Shown in pieces: positions 18,258 to 28,985 of a stretch of DNA of 64,000 bases (the stretch's first letter is position 1; the number at the start of each line of letters is the position of its first letter). Under the pieces are notes generated by a model, which worked only from the letters and a program-made list of their open reading frames with translations, did not search any database and was not told the DNA's origin. The position numbers and the translations under genes were made by a program. The stretch is from the NCBI GenBank assembly GCA_903884235.1, contig CAISEB010000041.1, positions 1-64,000 of the forward strand, given 5' to 3'. This stretch comes from an uncultured Pseudomonadota bacterium. Lineage in GTDB: Bacteria; Pseudomonadota; Gammaproteobacteria; Steroidobacterales; Steroidobacteraceae.

Positions 18258-20336
18258 GTGTCCGTTCATAAGCAAACGTTCCAGTACGGCCCGCACGAGT
18301 ACACGATCGAGACCGGTGAGATGGCCCGCCAGGCCGACGCCGCCGTCGTTGTCACCGTCTCCGACACCGTCGTCCTCGTCACCGCCGTCGGCGCCAAGAA
18401 GGCCGTCCCCGGACGCGACTTCTTCCCGCTGACGGTCAACTACCAGGAAAAGACCTACGCCGCGGGCCGCATCCCGGGCGGGTTCTTCAAGCGCGAGGGT
18501 CGTCCGACCGAGCGCGAGACGCTGACCAGCCGTCTCATCGACCGTCCGATCCGCCCGCTCTTCCCGGAAGGCTTCATCAACGAAGTTCAGGTCGTCGCGA
18601 CCGTCGTCTCGCTGAACCCGGACGTGCTCGGTGACGTCGCCGCGCTGATCGGTGCGTCGGCCGCGCTCGCGCTCTCGGGCATGCCGTTCCTGGGTCCCAT
18701 CGGGGCTGCCAAGATCGGCTACTCGAAGGGCCAGTACCTGCTGAACCCGACCGTCGCCCAGATGAAGGAGTCGGACCTCGACCTCGTCGTCGCCGGCACC
18801 AAGGACGGCGTCATGATGGTCGAGTCGGAGGCTTCGGGCCTCTCCGAGGACGTCATGCTCGGCGCCGTGACCTTCGGTCACGAGCAGATGCAGGTCGCGA
18901 TCAACGCGATCAACGCGCTCGTCGCCGCCGCCGGCAAGCCGAAGTGGAAGTGGAGCGCCCCGGAGGCGAACGCCGAGCTCGACGCCGCCGTCGCCGGTCT
19001 CGCGACCGACGGCCTCAACGCCGCCTACAGCATCGTCGTGAAGTCCGAGCGTCGCGAGCAGATCTCGGCCGTCCAGGCCAAGGTCATGGAGCACCTCGCG
19101 ACCGGCGAGGGCGCCAAGTACACCGTCGACGCCGTCAAGAAGGTGTTCGGCGATCTCGAGTACCGCATCGTCCGTGACCGCGTGCTCTCGGGCGCACCGC
19201 GCATCGACGGCCGCGACACGAAGACGGTCCGCGCAATCACCGTGAAGACTGGCGTGCTGCCGCGCGCGCACGGTTCGGCGCTGTTCACCCGCGGCGAGAC
19301 GCAGGCGCTCGTCGTCACGACCCTCGGCACCGGCCGCGACGCGCAGATCATCGATGCGCTCGAGGGCGAGCGCAAAGAGCCGTTCATGCTGCACTACAAC
19401 TTCCCTCCGTTCTCGGTGGGCGAGACGGGCATGATGGGTTCGCCGAAGCGCCGCGAGATCGGCCACGGCAACCTGGCCCGCCGCGGCATCGCCGCGGTGA
19501 TGCCGGACATGACCAAGTTCCCGTACGTGCTGCGCATCGTCTCCGAGATCCTGGAGTCGAATGGCTCGAGTTCGATGGCCTCGGTCTGCGGCTCGTCGCT
19601 CGCGCTCATGGACGCGGGCGTGCCGATCAAGGCGCCGGTGGCCGGCGTCGCGATGGGTCTCGTCAAGGAAGGCGACCGCTTCTCGGTCCTCACCGACATC
19701 CTGGGCGACGAGGATCACCTCGGCGACATGGACTTCAAGGTGGCGGGTACCAAGGATGGCATTACCGCCCTCCAGATGGACATCAAGATCACCTCGATCA
19801 CGAGCGAGATCATGAAGGTCGCGCTGGCCCAGGCCCGTGAAGGCCGCCTGCACATCCTCGAGAAGATGAACGCCGTGCTCGACCACCCGCGCGCCAAGAT
19901 GAGCGAGTGGGCCCCGACGATCACGACGATCAAGATCGACCCCGAGAAGATCCGCGACGTCATCGGCAAGGGTGGTGCGGTCATCCGCGCGATCACCGCC
20001 GAGACGGGTGCGACGATCGACATCGAGGACGACGGCACGATCAAGATTGCGTCCGTCAACGGCGCGCAGGCCCGCGAGGCCCAGCGCCGCATCGAGCTGA
20101 TCACCGCAGACGTCGAAGTCGGCCAGATCTACGAAGGCAAGGTCGTCCGCCTGATGGACTTCGGTGCGTTCGTCGCGATCCTCCCGGGCCGCGACGGCCT
20201 CGTCCACATCTCCCAAATCTCGAACGAGCGCGTCGAGCGCGTCTCGGACAAGCTCAAGGAAGGCGACGTGGTCAAGGTGAAGGTGCTCGAGGTCGATCGC
20301 CAGGGCCGCGTGCGGCTCTCGATGAAGGATCTCTAA
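18258..20336 (+). CDS. pnp: Polyribonucleotide nucleotidyltransferase (PNPase)
   Basis: PNPase degrades RNA 3' to 5' using phosphate. The 692-residue protein has two RNase PH domains ([16 protein letters not shown]; later [11 protein letters not shown] and [12 protein letters not shown]). A KH domain follows ([16 protein letters not shown], about 555-580), then a C-terminal S1 domain ([19 protein letters not shown]). The GTG at 18258, preceded by AAAGGA with good spacing, is the best start. It ends right after the S1 domain, without the tail found in longer homologues. Confidence 0.96.
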   Translation: MSVHKQTFQYGPHEYTIETGEMARQADAAVVVTVSDTVVLVTAVGAKKAVPGRDFFPLTVNYQEKTYAAGRIPGGFFKREGRPTERETLTSRLIDRPIRPLFPEGFINEVQVVATVVSLNPDVLGDVAALIGASAALALSGMPFLGPIGAAKIGYSKGQYLLNPTVAQMKESDLDLVVAGTKDGVMMVESEASGLSEDVMLGAVTFGHEQMQVAINAINALVAAAGKPKWKWSAPEANAELDAAVAGLATDGLNAAYSIVVKSERREQISAVQAKVMEHLATGEGAKYTVDAVKKVFGDLEYRIVRDRVLSGAPRIDGRDTKTVRAITVKTGVLPRAHGSALFTRGETQALVVTTLGTGRDAQIIDALEGERKEPFMLHYNFPPFSVGETGMMGSPKRREIGHGNLARRGIAAVMPDMTKFPYVLRIVSEILESNGSSSMASVCGSSLALMDAGVPIKAPVAGVAMGLVKEGDRFSVLTDILGDEDHLGDMDFKVAGTKDGITALQMDIKITSITSEIMKVALAQAREGRLHILEKMNAVLDHPRAKMSEWAPTITTIKIDPEKIRDVIGKGGAVIRAITAETGATIDIEDDGTIKIASVNGAQAREAQRRIELITADVEVGQIYEGKVVRLMDFGAFVAILPGRDGLVHISQISNERVERVSDKLKEGDVVKVKVLEVDRQGRVRLSMKDL

Positions 20337-20362
20337 GACCCATCCGATCGGAATCGATCCTA

Positions 20363-20386
20363 CTGCGGGGCCTTCGGGCCCCGCAG
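20363..20386. terminator. UUCG hairpin after pnp
   Basis: A 10-bp perfect GC-rich stem (CTGCGGGGCC / GGCCCCGCAG) is closed by a TTCG tetraloop, 26 bp after the pnp stop and 36 bp beyond the convergent downstream gene. There is no T-run, so it may act as a stability element or bidirectional terminator. Confidence 0.55.
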
Positions 20387-20421
20387 TCGTAATGGCGTCT
20401 TGGTCCGCCCGGCGACGCCGG

Positions 20422-20991
20422 TCAGGTGCTGATCGTCTCGCCGGTCGGCAGGCCGCCCGCGACGTAGAGCGCGGCAATTACCGCAACCAGTAGTACGAAG
20501 GCAATGATCGCGGCCCCTGCATTCGTTCCACCCGCTGCCGCCAGTGTCCCTTGCAGGCGATCGACCGGCACGGTCGGGGTGATGTCGGCGATCCGCTTCG
20601 TCACGTGCTTCCGGTACCAGTGGTTGCCCTGTAACCCGATCACGACCGCGAGCGCGAGGTTCATGGCGTTGGCCGCCGCATCTGCAAGGTGGAACAGGTA
20701 GGTCGCGACGCTCTCTAGGCAGGCGATGCCGAGCAGGATCCCCGCGTTCATGTACATCTTCCGGTAGGCCATCCAGAAGAGCCCGAACAGGAAGGCCGGC
20801 CAGTTCCACGAATACGTCGAGGAGCGACGGTCACAGGCCTCCCACTTGCGCTGGTAGGTCGCGTAGTTCGGGCCGACGAAAGTCGCAACCGGATCCAGTA
20901 CGGGCGGCACGAGGCTGAGCGCGGTGCCGCACCCCCTGCAGAAGGCTGAATCCGGCAGCGCAGGCGCACCACAATTTCCACAGCACACCAT
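20422..20991 (-). CDS. Zinc-ribbon, DUF2628-type membrane protein
   Basis: This 189-residue protein begins with a zinc ribbon, CGNCGAPALPDSAFCRGCG (two CxxC pairs, residues 4-22). The central region SWNWPAFLFGLFWMAYRKMY is typical of DUF2628 proteins, followed by several hydrophobic helices and a C-terminal helix (AAIIAFVLLVAVIAALYVA). The biochemical role of such proteins is unknown. It is convergent with pnp and divergent from the outer-membrane-type gene downstream. Confidence 0.65.
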   Translation of the reverse strand: MVCCGNCGAPALPDSAFCRGCGTALSLVPPVLDPVATFVGPNYATYQRKWEACDRRSSTYSWNWPAFLFGLFWMAYRKMYMNAGILLGIACLESVATYLFHLADAAANAMNLALAVVIGLQGNHWYRKHVTKRIADITPTVPVDRLQGTLAAAGGTNAGAAIIAFVLLVAVIAALYVAGGLPTGETIST

Positions 20992-21027
20992 GCTTGGGCT
21001 CCACGAATCCGGCCATCAGGTCGAGGC

Positions 21028-22125
21028 GTGAATATCATGGGGGGCAGGCGGAATACATTCAATCACGGTCGGGTACCATCAAGCGATGGACCGAGCCTCC
21101 CGATAGAACCTGTGCAACTGACCGGGACAAAAACGACGCGAAAGTGGCGATGGCGGCGCTTAATTGCGCTCGCTGTCCTGCTCATGGGCTTCCGCGCGGA
21201 TCCGGCAGTAGCGCTGGAGCGTGAAGCTGGATCCGTTTCGGACCTCGCGCTTGGTGTCGGCGAGATCAGCAGCCTAAGCGACTGGCCGCGGTCGTTCTCG
21301 CTTGCGCTGTCCTATCGGCATGCCTTCTCGCCGCATTTCTCGACGACGCTCGCCTACCTCAACCACGGCCACTTTCCGGGCCACCATCGCGACGGCGTGG
21401 CGGGGGAGGCCTGGCTGCAGCAGGATGTCGGCAGCTTCACGCTGGCCGCCGGCGCCGGCTACTTCTACTACTTCGACACGACCGTCGCGGCGCACGGCGG
21501 CGGATTCTCCGACGATCATGGCTGGGCACCGATGGCGAGTCTCAGCCTCATGAAGCCGCTCGGCCGGCGGTCGTTCCTCGAACTCCGGCTCGATCACACG
21601 GCGCCCTCCCAGAGCATCGAGACGAACTCGGCGACGCTTCTCTGGGGTAGCCACCTCACCCCCGACATGCGGGGGCCGGACCATCACGACGACGGCGTCT
21701 ACCACGCCTGGGAGGCGACGCTGTACGGCGGCAAGACGGTGGTCAACAGCCTGCATTCGCCGAGTTCCCTTGCACTGTCCGGCGAGGCGCGCTACGCGTT
21801 CGGTGACTATGTCCGGGGATCCATTGCCGTGCTGAACGAAGGCAATGCCGAATTGATCCGCCGAAATGGGTTGCTGGTCGAGGGCTGGCTCGAACCCGAG
21901 TTTTCGGGGGACTCATTTTCGGTTGGCGTCGGTCTCGGGGCGTATTCCGCGATCGACAAGTATCGGCCGGCACCCGGGCGACACCTGTCGGGCGTCGTGT
22001 CCCTCACGCTCAGCAAGCGCCTGCCGGCCAACTGGGACCTGCGAGTCGACTGGCACCGGATCGTCACCGACTACGACCGGGATACAGACATCATCCTCGG
22101 CGGGGTGGGGTACCGGTTCCGGTGA
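21028..22125 (+). CDS. Putative outer-membrane beta-barrel protein, function unknown
   Basis: A protein of 365 residues from GTG 21028 (or three fewer from ATG 21037). After a basic stretch there is a signal-peptide-like segment (RRLIALAVLLMGFRADPAVA). The remainder is alternating amphipathic strands rich in Tyr/Gly/Leu, and the protein ends in ILGGVGYRFR with a C-terminal aromatic (Phe) typical of barrel proteins. A His-rich loop (HFPGHHRD, PDHHDDG) is notable. It lies directly upstream of the SLBB export gene, so a role in polysaccharide export is possible but unproven. Confidence 0.5.
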   Translation: MNIMGGRRNTFNHGRVPSSDGPSLPIEPVQLTGTKTTRKWRWRRLIALAVLLMGFRADPAVALEREAGSVSDLALGVGEISSLSDWPRSFSLALSYRHAFSPHFSTTLAYLNHGHFPGHHRDGVAGEAWLQQDVGSFTLAAGAGYFYYFDTTVAAHGGGFSDDHGWAPMASLSLMKPLGRRSFLELRLDHTAPSQSIETNSATLLWGSHLTPDMRGPDHHDDGVYHAWEATLYGGKTVVNSLHSPSSLALSGEARYAFGDYVRGSIAVLNEGNAELIRRNGLLVEGWLEPEFSGDSFSVGVGLGAYSAIDKYRPAPGRHLSGVVSLTLSKRLPANWDLRVDWHRIVTDYDRDTDIILGGVGYRFR

Positions 22126-22353
22126 GGGGCCCCGTTTCGTCCGTCAATTGAAGTACGTGCGGAGCCATCACCCGCTCGGGCGGAATGTGTCCGGGCGTCC
22201 AGATAAATCCAGCAGTTAGCGAGATTCTCCGATTGCGAGCGTGAACTCCGGGCTGTTAAATAGCACGCAATAGGCCGGTCCCGTCCGGCACACATTGACG
22301 TGGTCCCGATCGACTGGTCGCCCGGGTGACGGACTCAAGGAAAGAACTGCAAC

Positions 22354-25300
22354 ATGCTGATTCGTAAGGTACTTGCCCAGCTCTCCCTGGCGCTACTCGT
22401 GGCGGTCGTGGGAGCCGGGTCCGGTCCGGCCATCGCCCAGTCGTTCAGTGCCGAGGACATCGCCGCGTTCAAGGCCCTCCCGGCAGACCAGCGCAAGGCG
22501 CTGATGCAGCAGTACGCCCCGGACATGTCACCCGAGGATGCGGCCCTGGTGGGTGGGGATGCACCATCCGGCGTTCCGGAAGGCGATGGCCCGAAGGCGG
22601 ACGTCGGTCCCTCGGCGCCCGCCGGGCACAGCACGCTCGTGACCGCCTCGACCCTGCAGCCCGGCGACGCGGTGTTCATCGAGATGGCGCGCCGCGGTGG
22701 CGCCGAGCCGCCCGACGCGATGAGCCAGGACTTCCTGCGCTCGATCAACGAACACAATCCCTTCGACATCAAGCCGGACGGTGCGCTGCACCTGCCTGGC
22801 GTACCGGCGGTGCGGGTGGCCGGGCTCTCGGTCGCCTCGGCAGAGAAGGTGCTCTCGGCGCAGCCGATCCTGAAGCCCTGGACGCTGCATCTGACGATGC
22901 TGCCGCCCGTGGGCGGTGTGCCGAAGCGCGTTGCGCCGTTCGGCCATGAATTCTTCCAGCACGGCAGTGGTCGCCAGGGCCTGACGCCGAGCCTGCCGGT
23001 GCCGAAGGACTACGTCCTCGGCCCCGATGACCAGATCCAGATCGAACTCTTCGGGAACAAGGCAGCGCGCTACCAGCGCAACGTCGACCGCGACGGGATC
23101 CTGAACGTGCCGGAATTCGGACCGATCTCCGTCATGGGACGCCGCTTCGACGACGTCCGCCGTGAACTCGAGATCGCGGCCAAGACCAAGCTGATCGGGA
23201 CCGAGGTGCACGTGACGATGGGGCGCCTGCGCTCGATGCAGGTGTTCGTGCTGGGCGACGTCGAGCACCCGGGTGCCTTCAACGTCAGCAGCCTGAGCAC
23301 CGTGCTCAACGTGCTCATGGACGCAGGTGGCCCCAATCCGGTCGGTTCCATGCGTTCGATCCAACTGCGTCGTACCGGGGAACCTTCCAAGAACGTCGAT
23401 CTTTACGACGTGCTGTTGAAGGGCGACCGTGGCCACGACTATTCGCTGCAGCCGGGTGACGTGGTGTTCGTGCCGCCGCTTGGCCGTACCGTCGAGATCG
23501 GCGGTGAAGTTCGGCGCCCGGCGATCTATGAGGTCGGTGCGACCGCCACGCTCGCAGAGCTGATCCAGCTCGCAGGCGGCCTCAATTCAACTGCGTACTC
23601 CGGCGAAATCACGGTCGATCGCGTGACCCGCAGCGGCATCCGCGAGGCGCTCCACGTCGACCTTGCGAAGGGTCAGGGCAAGACGCTCAAGATCAACGAC
23701 GGCGATCGACTGCAGATCGCCCGCGTGCTGGATGCGATCGAGAACACGATCGAAGTTGCCGGCTGGGTGCAGAGGCCGCGCACGGTCCCCTGGCGCGCTG
23801 GCGTTCGGGTGAGCGATCTCGTGTCGTCGGTCGAGGCGCTGGAGCACAAGCCCGACCTCGAATACGGACTCATTGCGCGCGAGGTGGGACCCGAACGACG
23901 CATGACGTTCTTGTCGTTCGTGCCGCGGGAGATGTTTGCGGCGCACGGCACGGATGCGGATCCGACCCTCGAACTGCGCGACGTCGTGCTCTTCTTCGCG
24001 AAGGATGAATCCCGCGCCGGACTCCTCGAGCCGCAGATGCGGCGCGTACGCGAGGAGTACCACGACGGTCAGCCACCCCCGGTCGTCAGCGTGTCGGGTC
24101 CCGTGCGCCTTGGGGGCCAGTACCCGCTCACGAAAGGCATGACCCTCGGACGCCTGCTGATTGCCGCGGGCGGCGAGCGCGAGCCGGATCTCGATTACGG
24201 CCTGATCGCCCGCGAGGAGGGCGAGGATCAGCACCTGACGTTCATCCCGTTCTCGCCGCGGGCGCTGCTCGACGGCAACCCAGAGGTTGCCGGGACGCCG
24301 CTGCAGGCGCGGGATGACGTGCTGTTCTTCTCGCGGACCGGAGAGCGGGAAGGGGCCCTCAAGGACCTGCTCGCGCGGGTGGCGCGCGAGGCTCACGAAG
24401 GGTCGCCGCCGCGCATCGTCAGCGTCACGGGCCACGTCAAGTTCCCGGGTCAGTACCCGTTGACCTCGAACCTGACGGTGCGCGATCTCATCCACATCGC
24501 CGGGGGTGAGCGCGAGGCCGTCAATCTGTCCGCGGAGCTCGCGCACTTCGAGATCAAGGACCACGAGGCGCGCATCGCGCACGTGGATTCATTGCGCCTC
24601 GATTCGGATTCGGGTCTGTCGACGGCGCTCCAGCCGTACGACGTGCTGATGGTGCGCTCCGTCGAACGCGCCGACGTTTCGCAATGGTCGATCGAGGTCT
24701 CGGGTGCCGTGCGGTTCCCGGGAACCTACGTGATTGGTGATCATCAGACGCTGGTCGATGTCATGAAGCGCGCCGGTGGCTTCGCCGCCGATGCGAATCC
24801 GGAAGGGCTGGCGCTGATTCGTGAAGAGGCGCGTCGCAATGAGCAGGCGCAGCTCGATGCCCTGACTGAGCGGCTCTCGCACGATCTCTCCGTCAAGATG
24901 ATCTCGGCGTCGAATGGAGCGGCTGCATCGCCGACGACCCAGAACGATGCGAAGGAGCAGATGCTCGCGGCCCAGTCGCTGCTGTCGGAGCTCAAGACCA
25001 AAAAGGCGATCGGCCGTGTCGCGTTGCCAGCCCAGGGCATCGCCCGCCTCAAGTCCGGCGAGCGCTACGACATCCAGATGCTCGGCGGCGATCGCATCGT
25101 CGTGCCGCGTCGTGCTGGTACTGTTTCGGTCGTCGGCGAAGTGCTGAGTCCGGGCGCGTTCTCGGTGACGGCGGGTTCGAGTCTCAAAGACTTCGTCCGC
25201 CTCGCGGGCGGCACGACGAAGGATGCTGACGAGAGTCGCGCCTACGTCGTCGGCCCCGATGGCCTTGCGCAGCCGCTCGGTCATTTCGGTGGTCGGGGCC

Positions 25301-25428
25301 TGCGCGACGGCGATACGATCGTCGTGCCGACGGACCTCAAGAAGCTGCCGCCGCTGCCGGCGTGGGCCGCGGTCACGCAGATCCTCTCGAACATGGTGAT
25401 CACCGCCGCCGCGATCAAGCGGTTCTGA
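22354..25428 (+). CDS. Large polysaccharide export protein with seven SLBB domains
   Basis: This 1024-residue protein has a cleavable signal peptide (to about residue 29, PAIAQS) and no lipobox cysteine. A Poly_export domain (YVLGPDDQIQIELFGNKAARYQ, about 213-300) is followed by seven SLBB-like repeats. Each has a core such as VLGDVEHPGAF, IGGEVRRPAIY, VAGWVQRPRTV, VSGPVRLGGQY, VTGHVKFPGQY, VSGAVRFPGTY or VVGEVLSPGAF, mostly ending in AGG. Wza-type exporters form outer-membrane polysaccharide channels with a few SLBB domains, so this protein is about 2.5 times the usual size. The C-terminus has a hydrophobic helix (VTQILSNMVITAAAI). No polysaccharide kinase or polymerase gene adjoins it. Confidence 0.82.
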   Translation: MLIRKVLAQLSLALLVAVVGAGSGPAIAQSFSAEDIAAFKALPADQRKALMQQYAPDMSPEDAALVGGDAPSGVPEGDGPKADVGPSAPAGHSTLVTASTLQPGDAVFIEMARRGGAEPPDAMSQDFLRSINEHNPFDIKPDGALHLPGVPAVRVAGLSVASAEKVLSAQPILKPWTLHLTMLPPVGGVPKRVAPFGHEFFQHGSGRQGLTPSLPVPKDYVLGPDDQIQIELFGNKAARYQRNVDRDGILNVPEFGPISVMGRRFDDVRRELEIAAKTKLIGTEVHVTMGRLRSMQVFVLGDVEHPGAFNVSSLSTVLNVLMDAGGPNPVGSMRSIQLRRTGEPSKNVDLYDVLLKGDRGHDYSLQPGDVVFVPPLGRTVEIGGEVRRPAIYEVGATATLAELIQLAGGLNSTAYSGEITVDRVTRSGIREALHVDLAKGQGKTLKINDGDRLQIARVLDAIENTIEVAGWVQRPRTVPWRAGVRVSDLVSSVEALEHKPDLEYGLIAREVGPERRMTFLSFVPREMFAAHGTDADPTLELRDVVLFFAKDESRAGLLEPQMRRVREEYHDGQPPPVVSVSGPVRLGGQYPLTKGMTLGRLLIAAGGEREPDLDYGLIAREEGEDQHLTFIPFSPRALLDGNPEVAGTPLQARDDVLFFSRTGEREGALKDLLARVAREAHEGSPPRIVSVTGHVKFPGQYPLTSNLTVRDLIHIAGGEREAVNLSAELAHFEIKDHEARIAHVDSLRLDSDSGLSTALQPYDVLMVRSVERADVSQWSIEVSGAVRFPGTYVIGDHQTLVDVMKRAGGFAADANPEGLALIREEARRNEQAQLDALTERLSHDLSVKMISASNGAAASPTTQNDAKEQMLAAQSLLSELKTKKAIGRVALPAQGIARLKSGERYDIQMLGGDRIVVPRRAGTVSVVGEVLSPGAFSVTAGSSLKDFVRLAGGTTKDADESRAYVVGPDGLAQPLGHFGGRGLRDGDTIVVPTDLKKLPPLPAWAAVTQILSNMVITAAAIKRF

Positions 25429-25547
25429 TCGCCGGACACGCATCCGAGGCGAGTGATCCCCACTCGCTTTGTGGCTCCGGTATTCGCGGCGTCGATGTCA
25501 CCAGCGTCCTGTTTCTTGCTTGCAGAGGGTGACCTTCGTTGTTATTC

Positions 25548-26270
25548 ATGACGCCACCATCGCCGCCCACGATCGACCCGCTGGTCGATTGGCTCGCCGC
25601 GCCGCTCGGGCGGGCGCTGCTCGAAGCCGAGCGGCAGTTGGTGGGCGCGGCGTTCGACGACGTGTTCGGCCATCACCTGCTGCAGCTCGGTTACTGGGGC
25701 CCGCCGGACTCGTTCCTGCCGCTCGCGCGCCTGCCGGCGCGCAGCCTCATCGTGCCGCCTGGTTATCGTGGCGACTGCGTCAGCCACGCCGCGGAGCTCG
25801 CGATCCGCACGCGCTCCGTGGAGGCGGTGCTGCTACCGCATACCTTGGAGTTCGAGCCCGAGCCGCATGCGGTACTGCGCGAAGTCGAGCGTGTCCTGAC
25901 GGCCGAGGGCCACGTGCTGCTGCTCGGCTTCGATCCACTGGGGAGTTGGACGCTTCGGCACCGACTCACGCGAGGCGGGTTCCCGCCGGGTCTGCAGCAG
26001 CTGTTCAGCTGCAGGCGCCTGCGCGACTGGCTCCGGCTCCTTGGCTTTGACATCATCTCGACCCGCCGCTGCCTGTGGACGCTGCCCTTCGAGGGCGCGC
26101 AGCACGGCGTGCTCGCCGCAGGCTTCGAGCGGGTCGGGCGGGCGCTGGAGGGACGCGTCGGGAGCGTCTACCTGATCAAGGCGCGCAAGCGCGTGTGGAC
26201 CCTGACCCCGGTGCGCCAGAATCGCAGCCGGCGGCGGGCGGTGGCTGGAACCGTGATCGAGAGCACCTGA
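25548..26270 (+). CDS. Class I methyltransferase-fold protein, YafS-like
   Basis: This 240-residue protein lies directly upstream of rnhA, as yafS does in E. coli. It contains [39 protein letters not shown], the C-terminal half of a methyltransferase fold. The SAM motif I region is poor ([11 protein letters not shown]), so enzymatic activity is uncertain. The ATG at 25548 is preferred over a TTG nine bases upstream. Its TGA shares a base with the rnhA ATG (TGATG), so the two are co-translated. Confidence 0.65.
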   Translation: MTPPSPPTIDPLVDWLAAPLGRALLEAERQLVGAAFDDVFGHHLLQLGYWGPPDSFLPLARLPARSLIVPPGYRGDCVSHAAELAIRTRSVEAVLLPHTLEFEPEPHAVLREVERVLTAEGHVLLLGFDPLGSWTLRHRLTRGGFPPGLQQLFSCRRLRDWLRLLGFDIISTRRCLWTLPFEGAQHGVLAAGFERVGRALEGRVGSVYLIKARKRVWTLTPVRQNRSRRRAVAGTVIEST

Positions 26271-26707
26271 TGGTCGATGTGACGATCTTTAGCGACGGCG
26301 CATGCCGCGGCAATCCAGGCCCTGGTGGATGGGGCGCGCTACTGGTCGCGGGCACCCAGCGACGGGAGTTGTGGGGTGGGGAAGCGCTCACGACTAACAA
26401 CCGCATGGAGCTGACTGCCGTCATCCGCAGCCTTGAGGCGCTGAAGCGTCGCTGCACGGTCGCGATCTACACCGATTCCAAGTACGTCATGGACGGCATC
26501 CGCGACTGGATGCCGAACTGGAAGAAGCGCGGCTGGAAGACGGCCGACAAGAAGCCGGTCAAGAACCAGGACCTGTGGCAGGCACTCGATGCGCTCGTCC
26601 AGGGCCATGACATCGAGTGGCATTGGGTTAAAGGGCACTCCGGGCACGAGGGCAACGAGCACGCCGACCAGCTGGCGAACCGGGGCATCGACGAGCTCCA
26701 GGGTTGA
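26270..26707 (+). CDS. rnhA: Ribonuclease HI
   Basis: RNase HI cleaves the RNA strand of RNA-DNA hybrids, removing R-loops and primers. The 145-residue protein has all catalytic residues: Asp in [16 protein letters not shown], Glu in NNRMELTAV, Asp in YTDSKYV, and His/Asp in [18 protein letters not shown]. Length and motif spacing match E. coli RnhA. It starts at the ATG overlapping the stop of the preceding gene. Confidence 0.97.
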   Translation: MVDVTIFSDGACRGNPGPGGWGALLVAGTQRRELWGGEALTTNNRMELTAVIRSLEALKRRCTVAIYTDSKYVMDGIRDWMPNWKKRGWKTADKKPVKNQDLWQALDALVQGHDIEWHWVKGHSGHEGNEHADQLANRGIDELQG

Positions 26708-26893
26708 GGCGACGCTCGTCGCGAATCGGTCGGAATCGCGGTGACCCTGTCGGGGTACTAGTCATGCGAGACGAGTCTTCGGGTTCCACGGGTTCCGGCG
26801 AGTGCGGTGACCCTGCAGTGTCACGATGGTCGACTAGGATGGAGGGACGGGGCGTCGCCCCGACCCACGAATGAGGCTTGAGGGGCAAGACGG

Positions 26894-27982
26894 ATGACGA
26901 AGCGAGCACTGATCACCGGCATCACGGGCCAGGACGGCTCGTACCTGGCCGAACTCCTCCTCGAAAAGGGTTACGAGGTCCACGGCATCAAGCGCCGGGC
27001 CTCGAGCTTCAACACGGCGCGGGTCGACCACCTCTACCAGGACCCGCACGAGTCCCACCGCCGGTTCCACCTGCATTACGGCGACCTGACGGATTCGACG
27101 AACCTGATCCGCATCGTCCAGGAGGTCCGCCCGGACGAGATCTACAATCTGGGCGCCCAGAGCCACGTCGCCGTGTCCTTCGACACCCCCGAGTACACGG
27201 CGAACGCCGATGCGCTCGGCACGCTCCGGCTCCTCGAGGCGATCCGCATCCTCGGCATCACGGACACGGTGCGCTTCTACCAGGCCGGGACCTCCGAGAT
27301 GTTCGGCAAGGTCCAGGAGATCCCGCAGCGCGAGACGACGCCGTTCTACCCGCGCTCGCCGTACGGCGTCGCCAAGCTCTACGGCTACTGGATCACGGTC
27401 AACTACCGCGAGTCCTACGGGCTCTTTGCCGCGAACGGCATCCTCTTCAACCACGAGTCGCCGCGTCGCGGCGAGACGTTCGTGTCGAGGAAGATCACGC
27501 GCGCGCTCGCGCGCATCGAGGTCGGCCTCGAGCAGTGCCTGTACCTCGGCAACCTGAACGCCCGGCGCGACTGGGGCCATGCGAAGGACTACGTCGAGGC
27601 GCAGTGGCTGATGCTGCAGCAGGCGACGCCCGCCGACTACGTCGTCGCGACGGGGCTGCAGTACTCGGTGCGCGACTGCGCCCGGGTCGCGGGCGAGAAG
27701 CTCGGCATGCCGATCGAGTTCCGGGGCGAGGGCCTGGCCGAGGTCGGCATCGACACCCGCACCGGTCGCACGGTCGTGCGCGTCGATCCCGCGTACTTCC
27801 GCCCGGCCGAGGTCGAGACGCTGCTCGGGGATGCCTCGAAGGCGAAGGCGGAGCTCGGCTGGACGCCGAAGATCACCTTCGAGCAGTTGATCGCCGAGAT
27901 GGTCGAGAACGATCTCATCGAGGCCAAGCGCGAGGCGACGCTGGCGAAGGCCGGGTTCAACGTGGTTGCGTCCCGTGAGTGA
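26894..27982 (+). CDS. gmd: GDP-mannose 4,6-dehydratase
   Basis: Gmd converts GDP-D-mannose to GDP-4-keto-6-deoxy-mannose. The 362-residue SDR protein has [61 protein letters not shown] (YxxxK) and [16 protein letters not shown]. It overlaps fcl by 8 bp, the usual pair for GDP-L-fucose synthesis. Its codon use is GC-rich, unlike the O-antigen cluster, so it belongs to the backbone. GDP-mannose supply genes are not in the window. Confidence 0.95.
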   Translation: MTKRALITGITGQDGSYLAELLLEKGYEVHGIKRRASSFNTARVDHLYQDPHESHRRFHLHYGDLTDSTNLIRIVQEVRPDEIYNLGAQSHVAVSFDTPEYTANADALGTLRLLEAIRILGITDTVRFYQAGTSEMFGKVQEIPQRETTPFYPRSPYGVAKLYGYWITVNYRESYGLFAANGILFNHESPRRGETFVSRKITRALARIEVGLEQCLYLGNLNARRDWGHAKDYVEAQWLMLQQATPADYVVATGLQYSVRDCARVAGEKLGMPIEFRGEGLAEVGIDTRTGRTVVRVDPAYFRPAEVETLLGDASKAKAELGWTPKITFEQLIAEMVENDLIEAKREATLAKAGFNVVASRE

Positions 27983-28910
27983 GCGCATCTACGTCGCCGG
28001 GCACCGCGGGCTCGTGGGCTCCGCGATCCTGCGGGCGGTGGAGGCGAAGGGCGAGGGCGTGCCGATCACCCGCACGCGCAGCGAACTCGACCTCACCGAC
28101 CGCGTCGCGGTGGATGCGTTCTTCGCAGCCGAGAAGCCGACGCACGTCTACCTCGCGGCCGCGAAGGTCGGCGGCATCCGCGCGAACGACACGTACCCTG
28201 CGGAGTTCCTGCACGAGAACCTCGCGATCCAGACCAACGTGATCCACGCGGCCTGGTCGCACGGGACGACGAAGCTCCTGTTCCTCGGCTCGAGCTGCAT
28301 CTATCCGCGCCTCGCGCCGCAGCCGATCCGCGAGGAGTATCTCCTCACCGGTCCCCTCGAGCCCACCAACGAGGCGTACGCGATCGCCAAGATCGCCGGC
28401 ATCAAGATGGGCCAGGCGTACCGGCGCCAGTACGGCTTCGATGCGATCTCGCTGATGCCGACCAACCTCTACGGGCCCGGCGACAACTTCGCGCTCGAGA
28501 ACTCGCACGTGCTGCCGGCGCTGATCCGGCGCTTCCACGAGGCGAAGCTCGCGAATGCACCCGAGGTCGTCGTGTGGGGGACGGGCACGCCGAAGCGCGA
28601 GTTCCTGCACGTCGACGATCTCGCCGCGGCCGCCGCGCACCTGATGGCGCACTACTCGGATGCCGGGATCGTCAACGTCGGCACGGGCGAGGACGTGGCG
28701 ATCGGCGAGCTCGCGCGGCTTGTCGCCGCGACGGTGGGCTACACGGGCCGTCTCGCGTTCGACACGACGAAGCCCGACGGCACGCCGCGCAAGCTCCTCG
28801 ATGTCTCGAAGCTGCACGGGCTCGGCTGGCGGCACCGGATCGATCTCGCCGCGGGCCTCGCCTCGACGTACGCGTGGTTCCTCGCGCACGAGGCGACGTT
28901 CAGGCGCTAG
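27975..28910 (+). CDS. fcl: GDP-L-fucose synthase
   Basis: Fcl epimerises and reduces the Gmd product to GDP-L-fucose. The 311-residue protein has the family's [49 protein letters not shown] (YxxxK) and [12 protein letters not shown]. The start is taken as GTG 27975 (MSERIYVAG); a TTG nine bases upstream is an alternative. It overlaps the end of gmd. Confidence 0.94.
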   Translation: MSERIYVAGHRGLVGSAILRAVEAKGEGVPITRTRSELDLTDRVAVDAFFAAEKPTHVYLAAAKVGGIRANDTYPAEFLHENLAIQTNVIHAAWSHGTTKLLFLGSSCIYPRLAPQPIREEYLLTGPLEPTNEAYAIAKIAGIKMGQAYRRQYGFDAISLMPTNLYGPGDNFALENSHVLPALIRRFHEAKLANAPEVVVWGTGTPKREFLHVDDLAAAAAHLMAHYSDAGIVNVGTGEDVAIGELARLVAATVGYTGRLAFDTTKPDGTPRKLLDVSKLHGLGWRHRIDLAAGLASTYAWFLAHEATFRR

Positions 28911-28921
28911 CGCCGGTTGAC

Positions 28922-28985
28922 GGGTGGCGCGATCGCGCCACCCCGGAAACGAAAACGGCCGGTCGCATCATGCGACCAGCCGTTT
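28922..28985 (+). terminator. Tandem hairpins after fcl
   Basis: Two consecutive inverted repeats follow the fcl stop. First is a 22-bp perfect palindrome at 28922-28943 (half-site GGGTGGCGCGA). Second is a 13-14-bp stem at 28953-28985 (ACGGCCGGTCGCA paired with TGCGACCAGCCGT, one mismatch) flanked by AAAA and TTT. The second has the shape of a rho-independent terminator. Confidence 0.65.

Noticed and set aside
18189-20477. Long open frame antisense to pnp (about 760 codons)
   Set aside because: It is a GC-rich shadow with Arg/Asp/Leu/His-biased composition and no recognisable domain. The plus strand encodes a complete, highly conserved PNPase.
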